The notes under the pieces: model-generated
The model's database searches: none
Told to the model about the DNA's origin: nothing
The model's input: only the letters and a program-made list of their open reading frames with translations
Assembly (NCBI RefSeq): GCF_040111675.1
Contig: NZ_CP157794.1
Span: 496,001 to 560,000, forward strand
Direction of reading: 5' to 3'
Origin: Salinarimonas sp.
Lineage (GTDB): Bacteria > Pseudomonadota > Alphaproteobacteria > Rhizobiales > Beijerinckiaceae
DNA: 64,000 bases
Shown: positions 34,246-44,039 of the stretch, piece after piece
Layout: each line of letters begins with the position of its first letter
How positions within the stretch are numbered: position 1 is the first letter of the stretch
Translations under genes and position numbers: made by a program

Positions 34246-34905
34246 TCACGCCTCGCTGCGCGCGATCACCCCCACCGGGCAGGACACGCCGGTGCCGCCC
34301 AGGCCGCAATAGCCGCCCGGGTTCTTGGCGAGATATTGCTGGTGGTAGTCCTCGGCGAAGTAGAACGGTCCCGCCTCGCGGATCTCGGTGGTCACCGTCG
34401 GGAAGCCCTTCTCCTGCAGAGCCGCGTGGTAGACGGCGCGGGCCGCTTCGGCGGCCGTCCGCTGCGCCTCGTCGAAGACGTAGACGCCGGAGCGGTACTG
34501 GGTGCCGACGTCGTTGCCCTGGCGCATGCCCTGGGTCGGGTCGTGGCTCTCGAAGAAGGTCTTCAGCAGGCGCTCGTAGGAGATCTCGTTCGGGTCGTAG
34601 ACCACGAGCACGACCTCGTTGTGGCCGGTCATGCCGGAGCAGACCTCCTCGTAGGTCGGGTTCGGCGTGTGGCCGGCGGCGTAGCCCACGGCGGTGACCC
34701 AGACGCCCGGCAGCGTCCAGAAGGCCCGCTCGGCGCCCCAGAAGCAGCCGAGCCCGAAGACGGCCTGCCGCATCCCGTCGGGGTAGGGGCCCTGCAGCGG
34801 CCGGCCGGAGACATAGTGACGCTCGGCGGTGGGGATCGGGGCGTCTCGGCCGGGCAGGGCCTCGGCCGGGGTCGGGATCGTGGTCTTCTTGCGCATGAAG
34901 AACAT
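34246..34905 (-). CDS. msrA: Peptide-methionine (S)-S-oxide reductase MsrA
   Basis: 219-aa repair enzyme reducing methionine-S-sulfoxide. The catalytic motif GCFWGAER contains the nucleophilic Cys near residue 60. [29 protein letters not shown] and the C-terminal [13 protein letters not shown] with resolving cysteines are typical. Start is ATG 34905 with AGGAGG upstream; the ATG three codons later is possible. The N-terminal 45 residues are a short extension, not a signal peptide. No fused MsrB domain. Confidence 0.95.
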   Translation of the reverse strand: MFFMRKKTTIPTPAEALPGRDAPIPTAERHYVSGRPLQGPYPDGMRQAVFGLGCFWGAERAFWTLPGVWVTAVGYAAGHTPNPTYEEVCSGMTGHNEVVLVVYDPNEISYERLLKTFFESHDPTQGMRQGNDVGTQYRSGVYVFDEAQRTAAEAARAVYHAALQEKGFPTVTTEIREAGPFYFAEDYHQQYLAKNPGGYCGLGGTGVSCPVGVIARSEA

Positions 34906-34976
34906 GGGGCGCGCCTCCTGTCGGCTGTCGCCACCGATATGGGGCCGCGCCCCCGCCCGGTCGAGGGCCGGCGGCC

Positions 34977-35300
34977 TCACCGCTCCGTGAGGTAGCCGAC
35001 GGGCTCGGGGCGCTTCTGCGACAGCCAGAGCAGGATCGCGCCGAGCACGAAGGACACGATGGAGGCCGGCCAGAGCAGGATCGTCAAGAGCACCGGGTCC
35101 CACAGGACGGGCGAGACGTGGCGCGTGATCGCCGGCTCGATCGTCGGGAAGGTCTGCGGGAAGAGCTGGAACAGCACCTCGCCCAGAGGGGTGAAGGCGA
35201 TCTCGTGATTGGCGATCGAGCGCGTGCCGTCGATCACGATGCCGACGAAGCCGGCGGCGACGAGCAGAAGGCCGACGATTCGAACCAGGAAACGCATCAT
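34977..35300 (-). CDS. Small membrane protein, two transmembrane segments
   Basis: 107-aa protein starting [20 protein letters not shown] at 35300. Hydrophobic segments lie at residues 4-22 and 70-92, separated by a polar loop of about 45 residues ([20 protein letters not shown] then [17 protein letters not shown]). This pattern recurs in small unannotated alphaproteobacterial membrane proteins (PetM-like length). No assigned function. It lies between msrA and the tRNA gene; its 5' region shows no strong ribosome site. Confidence 0.8.
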   Translation of the reverse strand: MMRFLVRIVGLLLVAAGFVGIVIDGTRSIANHEIAFTPLGEVLFQLFPQTFPTIEPAITRHVSPVLWDPVLLTILLWPASIVSFVLGAILLWLSQKRPEPVGYLTER

Positions 35301-35487
35301 GAAGCAAATCTCGCGAACTCGAAACAGGTCGCCCGCAGCCTTACCCGGACGGGCGCGACGCGCAACAGCGAAAATGTCCGAATCCGCTCCAATTCCCGTC
35401 GTTTCGACGGCGCGCGGAAGGGCTTGCGTCGCAAGCCGCACCCGATATATGTAGCGGCCTCCGACGACGGCTCCGCCGCCGCGGCGT

Positions 35488-35577
35488 GGACAGGTGGCCG
35501 AGTGGTTTAAGGCGCACGCCTGGAAAGTGTGTATACGGGAAACCGTATCGCGGGTTCGAATCCCGCCCTGTCCGCCA
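35488..35577 (+). tRNA. tRNA-Ser (GGA anticodon)
   Basis: Class II tRNA of 90 nt with the 3' CCA encoded. Acceptor stem GGACAGG/CCTGTCC, anticodon GGA at 35522-35524 in loop CTGGAAA, a long variable arm (TATACGG...CCGTAT), and the T-arm GGGTTCGAATCCC. It reads UCC and UCU codons. The overall sequence is close to known bacterial serine GGA tRNAs. Confidence 0.97.
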
Positions 35578-35586
35578 AAGATCTTC

Positions 35587-36297
35587 TCAACCCGCACTAT
35601 CGGCTGCGTCGTCTCCCCGCGTGGAGATCGGCTTCCCCCGGCCGTCGCCCCGGATCGGCGCGGCGGGCGGTGCGTCGCCCGCGCGCCTCGGACGCTGCGG
35701 CCTGGCTGCCTTGGCGCGGTAGAGCGCCGCGTCGGCGCGGGCGAGGAGCGTCGCCGCGTCGTCCTCGAGGTCGAGCGTGGCGGACCCGAAGCTGGCTCCG
35801 ACCGGCGGTCCGCCGACGCGCGCCAGCGCCGCGATCCGCCGCGTCACGCGCGCGCCGACGACCTCGGCCCCGGCCGCGTCGGTCTGCGGCAGAACGATGG
35901 CGAACTCGTCGCCGCCGACCCGCGCGGCGAGATCGACCTCGGCGCGGATCTCCTCTCGGATCGCCCGGGCGACGGCCTGCAGGGCCGCGTCGCCGGCCGC
36001 GTGCCCGTGGCGGTCGTTGAGCGCCTTGAAGCCGTCGAGGTCGACGAGGACCAGGGACAGCGCAGCGCCGTAGCGCCGCGCCGCCGCGAGGCCCTGCCGC
36101 AGGGCCTCGTGCAGGGCGCGACGGTTGCCGAGCCCGGTGAGCTCGTCGCGCAGGGCGGCCTGGTTCGCCGCCCGCGCCTCGGCGAGCAGGCGCGAGACGA
36201 GGGCGACGAGCTTGTCGGAGGAATGCGGGTCCAGCGCCTCGCGCACGAGGCGGCGGGCCTCCTCCTGCTCGGCCGCGCCGACGGGATGCAGGGTCAC
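35587..36297 (-). CDS. Soluble GGDEF diguanylate cyclase
   Basis: 236-aa protein: an N-terminal helix of about 50 residues, a GGDEF domain (about 45-205), and a basic tail. The catalytic site is [11 protein letters not shown] with [12 protein letters not shown] and [10 protein letters not shown] for metal and GTP, all intact. The inhibitory I-site RxxD is not in register (RAEVD), so product inhibition may be weak. Start is GTG 36297. It begins 22 bases after the TPR gene stop and is the last gene of the cellulose operon, so it may supply c-di-GMP locally to BcsA. Confidence 0.93.
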   Translation of the reverse strand: MTLHPVGAAEQEEARRLVREALDPHSSDKLVALVSRLLAEARAANQAALRDELTGLGNRRALHEALRQGLAAARRYGAALSLVLVDLDGFKALNDRHGHAAGDAALQAVARAIREEIRAEVDLAARVGGDEFAIVLPQTDAAGAEVVGARVTRRIAALARVGGPPVGASFGSATLDLEDDAATLLARADAALYRAKAARPQRPRRAGDAPPAAPIRGDGRGKPISTRGDDAADSAG

Positions 36298-36319
36298 GGG
36301 TCACGACTCCTCGAGCACG

Positions 36320-38215
36320 TCACTCGGTGGGCAGCTGCTTCTCTTGCGCGAAATGCATGCCGTACAGCGTGTCGCGGGTCGGGCGCTGCTCGTGCGTCCG
36401 GGCGAACTGCCGGCGGGCTTCCTCGTAATTGCCGGAATTGTAGAGCGCCCATCCGCGCAGCACCTGCAGGCCGTGGTCGCGCCGCACGGACGCGCCGCCG
36501 GTGTCGAGCGCCCGCACGGCGGCGTCGTAGCGACCGGACTCGTAGAGCGCCACCGCCCGCGCCGCCGCGCCGCCGCCGACGTCGCCGGAGCGGCGCGCGG
36601 TGCGCCGGGTCTGCGGCGCCGGCCGCGCCTCGCGCGTCCAGGTCGCCACTTCCGCGACCTCGGGGTAGCGATCGCCGTAGCGCCGCGCGAGCGAGAGCAC
36701 CGCCTCCCTGTCCTCCAGCTCGTGGGCGGTCAGAGCGAGGCCGAACGTGTTCACGTCGTCGGGCGCGATGTCGTGGGCGATGGTGAACCAGCGCCGCGCT
36801 TCCTCGACGTCCTCCATCTTGTAGTAGAGCCAGCCGATCGCCTGGGCGCCGTAGGCGTTCTCGGTCTCCAGCACGGCCGCCTCGAAGCGCAGGAGCCGAT
36901 CGCGCGGGAAGTCGATCACGTCCGGCCGGGTGAGCTGGTCGGCCAGGATCTCGACGTAGAGCTTCTCGATCAGCGGATCGGCGCCGCGCCATTCGTGCGT
37001 CACCTCCTCCGCCTCGCGGACGCGCCCGCTCGCGCGCAGCGCCAGCGCGTAGCCCTCGATCGCCTTGGGGCGGCGCTCGTAGGACATCGCCTCGCGGAAG
37101 AAGCCCGCGGCGGTCGCGTGGTCCTTCTCGACGACGTGGTGGTACCAGCCGAGCACCTCCATGCCGGCGCCGTCGCGCCGGCGTGCGGCCCAGTCCGAAA
37201 GGCGCTGCAGGTCCTGCGGATCGGCGCGCGCGCCGAGCGGATCGGCCGTGGCCTCGCCGACGCGGCCCATCACGATGCCGTAGACCACCTCGTCGAACTC
37301 CCCGGCGCCGTCGGCGCGGGCGGCGCCGAGCGCGGCGAGCCGGTCGACGGCCGCGCCGTCGAGCGTCGCGGAGGCCTTCTGCACGGTCGCGACCCGCTCC
37401 TGCGGATCGGGGCACGAACGCAGGACGAAGGCGTAGAGGCTCTCCGCGCGCGCCGCGTCTCCCGTGCGCGCCAGCGCCTCGCCGACACGCCAGAGCAGGT
37501 CCATGTTGCGGCAGGCGAGCACGTTCGGCGCCGCCTGCGCGGCCTGGACGACGCGGGCGTGGGCGCCGGCCTCGGAGGCGGCGACGATGGTCGCGCGCGC
37601 CACCCGCTCCTCGTATTGCGCGGCGAAGGCGTGCGAGGGCCGCCAGCTCGGCCGCTCGGCCCGGATACGCGCCACAGCCTGGCGGATCTCGACGTAGCGC
37701 TCGGCCTCGAGCAGCGCCCAGAGCGGACGCTCGAGCGCGTCGTCGCGGCCGGGCTCGAACAGGTCGGTCGGCGGCTCCCAGCCGGGATGAGCGAGGCGGA
37801 TGCGGCGGATCTCGGCGGCGACGCGCGCCATGTCGCCCTGCGAGGCGTAGAAGCGCAGCGCCCGGTCGTCCGGGCCGGAGGGCCGCGCCGGCTCGGACGT
37901 CTCGGACGTCTCGGCCGCCGCGACCGGATCGCCCGGCGTGTCGAGCGAGAAGATGGCGGCGGGATCGCCCTGGGGGAGCTGGGCCGGCGCCGGGGCGCGA
38001 GCCGACGCGGCGGGCGGGGCGAGCAGGGCCGCGGGCGCCGGCTCCGGGGCGAGCCGGCCGGGCGCCGGCGCCGGTCGGGCGGGCGCGGTCGGCTGGAGCC
38101 CGGTCTGCGCCCCGGGGATCCCCGAGGCGAAGCCGTCCCAGGTCGCGTTCGACGCCGGGACGGTCGTCGAGCACAACAGCGCGACGGCCGTGATGACGTA
38201 GCGCGTCACAGACAT
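36320..38215 (-). CDS. TPR-repeat exported protein of the cellulose operon
   Basis: 631-aa protein with an N-terminal signal peptide (MSVTRYVITAVALLCSTTVP) and a Pro/Ala-rich linker (about 30-95). About ten tetratricopeptide-like helical repeats follow (for example GYALALRASGRVREAEEV, AIGWLYYKMEDVEEARRWF, GWALYNSGNYEEARRQF). It overlaps bcsZ by 10 bases. In the similarly ordered Rhodobacter operon a TPR protein occupies the position of BcsC; here the C-terminus ends after the last TPR with no beta-barrel. It is likely a periplasmic scaffold. Confidence 0.85.
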   Translation of the reverse strand: MSVTRYVITAVALLCSTTVPASNATWDGFASGIPGAQTGLQPTAPARPAPAPGRLAPEPAPAALLAPPAASARAPAPAQLPQGDPAAIFSLDTPGDPVAAAETSETSEPARPSGPDDRALRFYASQGDMARVAAEIRRIRLAHPGWEPPTDLFEPGRDDALERPLWALLEAERYVEIRQAVARIRAERPSWRPSHAFAAQYEERVARATIVAASEAGAHARVVQAAQAAPNVLACRNMDLLWRVGEALARTGDAARAESLYAFVLRSCPDPQERVATVQKASATLDGAAVDRLAALGAARADGAGEFDEVVYGIVMGRVGEATADPLGARADPQDLQRLSDWAARRRDGAGMEVLGWYHHVVEKDHATAAGFFREAMSYERRPKAIEGYALALRASGRVREAEEVTHEWRGADPLIEKLYVEILADQLTRPDVIDFPRDRLLRFEAAVLETENAYGAQAIGWLYYKMEDVEEARRWFTIAHDIAPDDVNTFGLALTAHELEDREAVLSLARRYGDRYPEVAEVATWTREARPAPQTRRTARRSGDVGGGAAARAVALYESGRYDAAVRALDTGGASVRRDHGLQVLRGWALYNSGNYEEARRQFARTHEQRPTRDTLYGMHFAQEKQLPTE

Positions 38216-39282
38216 TGCGGGAACCTTTCCTCGATAGCGATGAGCGTCAGGATATGCAGGGTGGTGGGGTAGTATTTCTGCATCGGCACGCTGCGGAGCC
38301 GCTCCGGAAGCGGGCGGCCCTGGAGCGCGCAGCCGACGAAGGCGGCGATCGCCTTGTAGCCGTCTCCGCCCATCTCCTCGGTCGCGGCGCCGGTGGCGAC
38401 GTCGATCTCGAAGGGGCCGATGTCGTCGCGCTCGCTCCACATTCCCGCGAACATGGCGAGATGCTCGCGCCCGCCGCTGCCCGCCCAGGCGAGGTAGAGC
38501 GGGATGCGGATGCCGTTGTAGCCGAAGAGCGGCGCGAACCCGTCCGCCGGGGCGAGGGTCTCCCCGCCGAGCGCGATCCAGTCCGGCGGCAGGCGCAGAG
38601 GGCCGAAGCGCGCCTGCGCGATGAGCGAGAGCCCGGTCTCCTCCAACGCGGCCCAGGGATATTCCGGCGCGATGCCGGCGAGCCGGTCGAAAGCCGGGAA
38701 CACCCAGTAGGACAGGTTGGCGATCGGTCCGTCCGGCTGGTCGCCGGCGCGAAAGCCGGCGGCGCCGGGGAGCATGGAGAGACCGTAGGGCGTCTCGATC
38801 AGCGTGGCCTCGCCGACGGCGACGGCGAGCGCCCGCGCGGCCTCGGCGTAGGCCGGAACGCGCCAGCGCTCCGCCGCCTCGAGGAGCGCCCAGGCGACGA
38901 GGACGTCGCCGTCGGTCGCGTTGTTGGGGTCGGTGACGCCGGGGCTCTCGCCCTCCTCCCAGCGCCAGGCGACGAGCCCGTCCTCCCGGATCATCAGCGA
39001 GCGGCGGGTCCAGTCCCAGATCCGGTCGAAGCCGGCGCGGTCGCCGGCGCGCACCGCGATGAGCATGGCGTAGCCCTGCCCCTCGCTGTGGGTGATGCCG
39101 TTGGCGTCGTCGACGACGCGGCCGTCCTCGACGAAGCGCGCGGCGTAGGCCTCCCAGGCGGCGACGAGCCAGGGCGCGGGTGGGGCGGCGGCCGCCTCGC
39201 CGGAGCCGGCGGCGACGAGCCCGGCGGCGAGGGCGAGGCCGGCGGCGAGGCGCCGCGTCGCGATGCGAGCGAAGCCGGCCAT
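38206..39282 (-). CDS. bcsZ: Cellulose-operon endoglucanase BcsZ (GH8)
   Basis: 358-aa secreted beta-1,4-glucanase of glycoside hydrolase family 8. Signal peptide: basic start then LAAGLALAAGLVAAGSGEAAAA. The general acid Glu is in THSEGQGYAML (about residue 65) and the second acid Asp in NNATDGDVLVAWAL (about 115). C-terminal Cys and RFPQCL end the protein. ATG overlaps the bcsB stop codon (TGATG). Supports trimming of nascent cellulose chains in the periplasm. Confidence 0.94.
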   Translation of the reverse strand: MAGFARIATRRLAAGLALAAGLVAAGSGEAAAAPPAPWLVAAWEAYAARFVEDGRVVDDANGITHSEGQGYAMLIAVRAGDRAGFDRIWDWTRRSLMIREDGLVAWRWEEGESPGVTDPNNATDGDVLVAWALLEAAERWRVPAYAEAARALAVAVGEATLIETPYGLSMLPGAAGFRAGDQPDGPIANLSYWVFPAFDRLAGIAPEYPWAALEETGLSLIAQARFGPLRLPPDWIALGGETLAPADGFAPLFGYNGIRIPLYLAWAGSGGREHLAMFAGMWSERDDIGPFEIDVATGAATEEMGGDGYKAIAAFVGCALQGRPLPERLRSVPMQKYYPTTLHILTLIAIEERFPQCL

Positions 39283-41774
39283 CAGTTCCGCACCCCCGAG
39301 AGCCGGACCGCCGCGTAGGCCGCGATCGACAGGGCGAGGCCGAGCGCGGCGAGCACGCCGAGATAGACCGCCGTGTTGCGCGACAGCCAACCGGCGAGCA
39401 CGAGTCGCGCGTTCCCGGCGGAGAAGGCCTGCGTCTCGACCAGCACGTCCGCGGGCGCGACCCGGGAGGCGACCCGCGCCTCCTCGCCCTGGAACATCGC
39501 CGCCTGGCCGACCAGCTCCTGCGCCGCGCCGCTTCCGAAGAACGCCGCGACGCCCTCGCGCAGCGTCGCGCCGTCGGCCGCGGTGATCACCGTCACCGAG
39601 CTCGCCCGCGGCAGGAGCCCGGTCCCGGATGGGTCGCCGATCCCGTTCAGGGCGGCGAGGTCGAAGCCGGCGGCGCGGACCGCGTCGGCGTAGCCGCCCT
39701 GCCGGGCCGCGCCCTGGGCGACGACGAGCGTCGCGGAAGCGTCGACCGGCAGCGGCGGCGGGGCGGCGCGCGCGAGGCCGAGCTGCGGCAGGTCGACGGC
39801 CGCGACCCGCAGAAGGCGCTCCACGCCCGCCTCGACGGGCGCGACGAGCCATCCGAGGCGCGGGTCGTCGCCGAGCCCGAGATCGAGACGTCCCGCGTCG
39901 AGAAGGCTCGCCTGCGCCGGGTCGGCGGGCGCCGGGTCGGGCGCGATCGAGGGCTGCGCCGGTGCGCCGAGGTCGAGCAGCACCGCCTCCCCGGCCGAGG
40001 CGACGCGAACCGGGAGGGCGGGACCCTGCGGGACGCGTCGCGACGTGGCGGGCGCGGCCTCCGCGGCCCAGACGCTGCGCATCCGGGCCGCGGGGAGGTC
40101 CGCCGCCGCGAGGACCTGGTCGCCGATGCGATCGATCGGACCGACCACGAGCATGTGTCCGGCGCCGGGAGCCGGCGTCTGGAAGCCGATCCGCACCGGG
40201 GTGGTGCGCCGGGAGGTCGCCGCGCTCTGCACGAGGACGGTCATGGCGGCGGCGATCGCGTCTCGGTCGCCGCCCGGCACCGAGACGGTCAGCCCCTCGC
40301 GCCCGGCGAGCAGGCCGAGCGAGCCGGCCGAGAGCCCGGCGATGTCCGGCAGGCTGCCGATGCGCGCGAGCCGGGGCACGCGCAGCGTGCTCGTCGGGGA
40401 GAGCACGAAGCGGTCCTGCCCCCGCCCGATCGTCTCCGGCAGGCAGGCCTCGTCGGCGCGCGCGGCGGTGCTCGCCTCGAAGGCGATGACGTTGTGGCCC
40501 GGCTTGAACGCCTTCAGCGGCAGATGCACCTCGCGATCGCGCAGCACGTCCCCGCGCGGGTTGGCCATGGCGACGCTCGCCACCGCCGCGCCGTTGACGC
40601 GCACGACCAGCGCCGACCCCGATGCGAGGCCCGGGGCGTAGGCGGCGTCGAGGGCGAGCGTCATGCGATCGTAGTCGGCGGCGTAGAAGTCCGCCGGGAG
40701 GATCACGTCCGCCTCGGCTCGGAAGAAGCGGCCGGCGAAGGGGCGCGGGTCGAGGCCGATCTCCGTCAGGCGCAGCGTCTCGCCGCCTTCGAGGCGGCGC
40801 GGCGAAGCGTCGAGCGCGGCGAGGCCGGCGGGCGAGCCGACCGGCGCGAGGTTCAGCGCGCGGCGCTCGAACAGGGTGAGCGCGTCGTCGAGCTCGTCGG
40901 CGTTCGCGCCGGTCACGACGAGCGTGAGCCGCCCCGTCCGCGCGTCGTCGACGAGCGCCACGCTCGGGCCGGGAGCCGCCGGAGCGCCGAGGCCGAGGCC
41001 GCGCAGGCGGTCCCGCGTGGCGACGACGAGGTCGACGCCCGGCGTCTCGACGCGGCCCGACCCGAGCGAGACCACCGGCTCCGCGTAGCGCCCCGCGACG
41101 GCGAGCGCCTGGGCGGCGCGGGCGAGCCTGTCGAGGCTCGCTGGATCGCGCGCGTCGCCGGTCCGCAGGCGGATCTCGGTGCGCCCGTCGGCGCCGGCGG
41201 GAACGGCGGCGAGGGCGCCGAGGTCGAGAATGCGGCTCGGCGCGCCGTCGAACACGAAGCCCGTCCCCTCCGGCACGATCCGCGTCCAAAGCTCGTAGGT
41301 CGCCTCCAGCGAGCAGTCGACGCGATGCGTCTGGCGCACGTCGACGCGAACGGCGTTGTAGCCGGGCTGCAGCAGCCCGGGCGCGATGTCGAACCCCAGC
41401 GTCTCGGGCGCGTCGAAGCCGCGGACGGGCCGCTCGCCGAGCAGCGCGCCGTTGATCGACACCGTGATCCGCGAGACGTCCGGGCTCGCCGAGATGGCGC
41501 TCACCGTCGCGATCTCGAGCCGCGTCGGACGGCTCGCCTCGCCGGGCGTGAGGAAGACGGGCAGGATGCGGGTGTCGGCCTCGCCGGTGAAGAGGAGGTC
41601 GTCGGGCGTTCCGCCGAGGCGGCGGCGCCAGTCCCGGGCGGGGCCCGCGAGATCGGGCGCGAGCGCCGGAACGGCGAGCGGCGCCGCCGGCGGGATGGAC
41701 GTCGTCGTCTGTGCCGTGGCGGGCGCCGTCCAGGCCGCGACGGCGAGGATCGAGACGAGGGTGAAGGTGCGCAT
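39282..41774 (-). CDS. bcsB: Cellulose synthase regulatory subunit BcsB
   Basis: 830-aa periplasmic subunit with a signal peptide (MRTFTLVSILAVAAWTAPAT) and one C-terminal membrane anchor (TAVYLGVLAALGLALSIAAY). Residues 60-200 include a BcsB carbohydrate-binding domain (LEIATVSAISASPDVSRITV) and a second, related one occurs near 360-470 (FRAEADVILPADFYAADYDR). It partners BcsA in the inner membrane and guides the chain. Separated from bcsA by 93 bases, coupled to bcsZ by one-base overlap. Confidence 0.94.
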   Translation of the reverse strand: MRTFTLVSILAVAAWTAPATAQTTTSIPPAAPLAVPALAPDLAGPARDWRRRLGGTPDDLLFTGEADTRILPVFLTPGEASRPTRLEIATVSAISASPDVSRITVSINGALLGERPVRGFDAPETLGFDIAPGLLQPGYNAVRVDVRQTHRVDCSLEATYELWTRIVPEGTGFVFDGAPSRILDLGALAAVPAGADGRTEIRLRTGDARDPASLDRLARAAQALAVAGRYAEPVVSLGSGRVETPGVDLVVATRDRLRGLGLGAPAAPGPSVALVDDARTGRLTLVVTGANADELDDALTLFERRALNLAPVGSPAGLAALDASPRRLEGGETLRLTEIGLDPRPFAGRFFRAEADVILPADFYAADYDRMTLALDAAYAPGLASGSALVVRVNGAAVASVAMANPRGDVLRDREVHLPLKAFKPGHNVIAFEASTAARADEACLPETIGRGQDRFVLSPTSTLRVPRLARIGSLPDIAGLSAGSLGLLAGREGLTVSVPGGDRDAIAAAMTVLVQSAATSRRTTPVRIGFQTPAPGAGHMLVVGPIDRIGDQVLAAADLPAARMRSVWAAEAAPATSRRVPQGPALPVRVASAGEAVLLDLGAPAQPSIAPDPAPADPAQASLLDAGRLDLGLGDDPRLGWLVAPVEAGVERLLRVAAVDLPQLGLARAAPPPLPVDASATLVVAQGAARQGGYADAVRAAGFDLAALNGIGDPSGTGLLPRASSVTVITAADGATLREGVAAFFGSGAAQELVGQAAMFQGEEARVASRVAPADVLVETQAFSAGNARLVLAGWLSRNTAVYLGVLAALGLALSIAAYAAVRLSGVRN

Positions 41775-41867
41775 GCGGGTCTCTCCCGTGCGGGGATCGG
41801 ATCGTGGCGGGTCGTGGTCGGGAGCGTGCGGCCGCGCGGGGCGCGCCGGCGCGGCCGCACGGGACGG

Positions 41868-44039
41868 TCAGGCCGCCTCGCCGCGCGTCTTCGGCGCGCG
41901 CTTCGCGAGGGCGTAGACGAAGCCGCGCCAGGTCTCGCGCAGCGACCAAACCGCCATCCGCGCGGCGGTGAGGAGGATGCCGCGCGCCCGGCGGCGGGTC
42001 GCCTGGAAGGCCTCGAGCGGGCCGAGATCGGCGTACATCAGCCCCGCGATCGCCATGTAGTCGCGCGCCGAGAGCGTCTCGAAGGCGGCGCCGTAGACGC
42101 GCCGTCCAGCGACCGTCTGGACGTTGGCGATGCGCACCGGCAGCGTCGTCTCGGCGAGCGAGCCGTCGCTCGTCAGCACGATCGCGCCCGCGCCCTGGAG
42201 TGTCGCCGCGTCCTTGACGGGGCCGAGCGGACGGAACCGCACGCCCCCGAGCGAGACGTCCTCGAGCATGACCTGAACCGGGGCGATGCCGGCCTCGAAA
42301 CGCGCCTTGCGGGACGCGGGAACGCGCTGGCGGCTGCGCCGCTCGCGCCGCTCGCTGACCACGCCGAGCGCGATCGCCGCGATGACGAGGTTGAAGAGGT
42401 TCCAGGCGCCGACGATGGTCAGGAGGCCGCTCGCGTCGGGCTCGGTCTGCAGGCGCACGCCGGTCACGACGACGCCCGCGGCGAGCACGCCGAAGATCAG
42501 GAAGTAGGGCCAGGCGAGCCCGGAGAGGACGTCGTCCTCGATGGTGACGCCCTTGGCGGTGACGTTGAACTTCGGCCGGCGCGGGTTGACGACGACGCTG
42601 GCGATGGCCGGGAGCAGGTAGACGGTCTGGACGTATTCGTAGAGCTCGCTGATCCAGGGCCAGCGGAAGCGGCCGTAGGCGTAGCTCTGCATCGTCACGG
42701 CGGCGCCGAGGTAGACGAGGGTGTAGGCGACGAAGTCCTGGACGGTGGCGTCGTAGATCTGCAGGCCGAAGAAGATGTACAACAGCGGCGAGATCAGGAA
42801 CACCGCGCGCGGGATCGGGAACAGCCAGAACATCGCGCTGGAGAGGTAGCAGATCCGCTGCGCCGCCGTGAGCCCGCGCACGAAGAGCGGGTTCTTCATG
42901 ATGAGGATCTGCAGCATGCCGCGGCACCAGCGCGAGCGCTGGCCGATGAAGGCGGCGAGCGTGTCGGGCTGCAGCCCGGCGATCAGAGGCTCGTCGACAT
43001 AGGCGCTCTTCCAGCCGCGGGCGTGCAGGTCGAGCGCGGTCTCGCAATCCTCGGTGATCGAGGTGCCCGAGAACCCGCCGGCCTCCTCCAGCGCCGCGCG
43101 CCGCACCACGGCGGCCGAGCCGCAGAAGAAGGCCGCGTTCCACTTGTCGAGCCCGTTCTGGATGACGGCGTAGAACATCTCGTTCTCGGACGGCATCCGG
43201 GAGAAGGTCGACAGGTTGCGCTCGATCGGGTCGGGATTGAGGAAGGCGTGGGGCGTCTGCACCAGGAAGAGCTTCTCCTCCCCGGCGAAGTGACCCACGG
43301 TCTTCATCAGGAAGTCGCGGGACGGCGCATGGTCGGCGTCGAAGATCGCCACGAGCTCGCCGCGCGACTGCGCGAGGCCGTTCGTCAGGTTGCCGGCCTT
43401 GGCGCTGACGTTGCGCTCGCGGGTGAGGTAGACGACGTCGAGATCCGCGCACAGCGCCTGCAGGGTGCGCCGGCGCTCGGCCGCGGCCTCGGCGATCGCG
43501 GGGTCCGGATCGGCGAGCTTCTCGTCGGTGCCGCCGTCGTCGAGCAGGTAGACCGTCAGCTTGTCGGCCGGATAGTCCATCCGCCTCGCCGAGGCGAGGG
43601 TGGCGGCGAGCAGGTCCACGCTCTCGTTCAGCGACGGCACGAACACGTCCACGCTCGGCGCGTCGTCCGGGCGCGGCCGCGGCGCCGGCGGGCGCTTCAA
43701 CGGGCGCATGATCACGAACAGGTTGAGCGCGAACAGCAGGATGCAGAACATCTCCGCCGCGAAGAGCAGCGACCCGAAGATGAAGTCCGGAACCTGCGCG
43801 GTCGACGGCAGGGTCGTCGTCGCTCGCCAGTAGACGTAGCGGCCGATCAGGACGACGCCGGCAACCATGAAGAGCTGGCGAAACAGCCCTTGCGAATCGA
43901 GCGATCTGATCGCTAGCATCAGCAACAGCGTGATGATCCCGATGGCGAACTGTGCCTCGGTTCCGACGGGTTGAAACAGTAAGAAGGTCAGTACGGCGCC
44001 GACGAGCACCGTAACAGCCACCGCGACCGAGCGCAGCAT
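41868..44039 (-). CDS. bcsA: Cellulose synthase catalytic subunit BcsA
   Basis: 723-aa inner-membrane glycosyltransferase (GT2) polymerising UDP-glucose. About eight membrane helices. Catalytic motifs: DDG in YLLDDGGTDEK, DxD in AIFDADHAPS, TED in SITEDCETAL, and QxxRW in IGQRSRWCRG. The C-terminal PilZ domain has the RxxxR element (RERRSRQRV) and DVSLGGVRF, so it should be activated by c-di-GMP. ATG at 44039 with AGAGG upstream. First gene of the operon; the promoter lies in the low-GC region beyond. Confidence 0.96.
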   Translation of the reverse strand: MLRSVAVAVTVLVGAVLTFLLFQPVGTEAQFAIGIITLLLMLAIRSLDSQGLFRQLFMVAGVVLIGRYVYWRATTTLPSTAQVPDFIFGSLLFAAEMFCILLFALNLFVIMRPLKRPPAPRPRPDDAPSVDVFVPSLNESVDLLAATLASARRMDYPADKLTVYLLDDGGTDEKLADPDPAIAEAAAERRRTLQALCADLDVVYLTRERNVSAKAGNLTNGLAQSRGELVAIFDADHAPSRDFLMKTVGHFAGEEKLFLVQTPHAFLNPDPIERNLSTFSRMPSENEMFYAVIQNGLDKWNAAFFCGSAAVVRRAALEEAGGFSGTSITEDCETALDLHARGWKSAYVDEPLIAGLQPDTLAAFIGQRSRWCRGMLQILIMKNPLFVRGLTAAQRICYLSSAMFWLFPIPRAVFLISPLLYIFFGLQIYDATVQDFVAYTLVYLGAAVTMQSYAYGRFRWPWISELYEYVQTVYLLPAIASVVVNPRRPKFNVTAKGVTIEDDVLSGLAWPYFLIFGVLAAGVVVTGVRLQTEPDASGLLTIVGAWNLFNLVIAAIALGVVSERRERRSRQRVPASRKARFEAGIAPVQVMLEDVSLGGVRFRPLGPVKDAATLQGAGAIVLTSDGSLAETTLPVRIANVQTVAGRRVYGAAFETLSARDYMAIAGLMYADLGPLEAFQATRRRARGILLTAARMAVWSLRETWRGFVYALAKRAPKTRGEAA

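Noticed and set aside
39180..43916. Long plus-strand open frame opposite bcsZ/B/A
   Set aside because: Antisense shadow of the cellulose operon.
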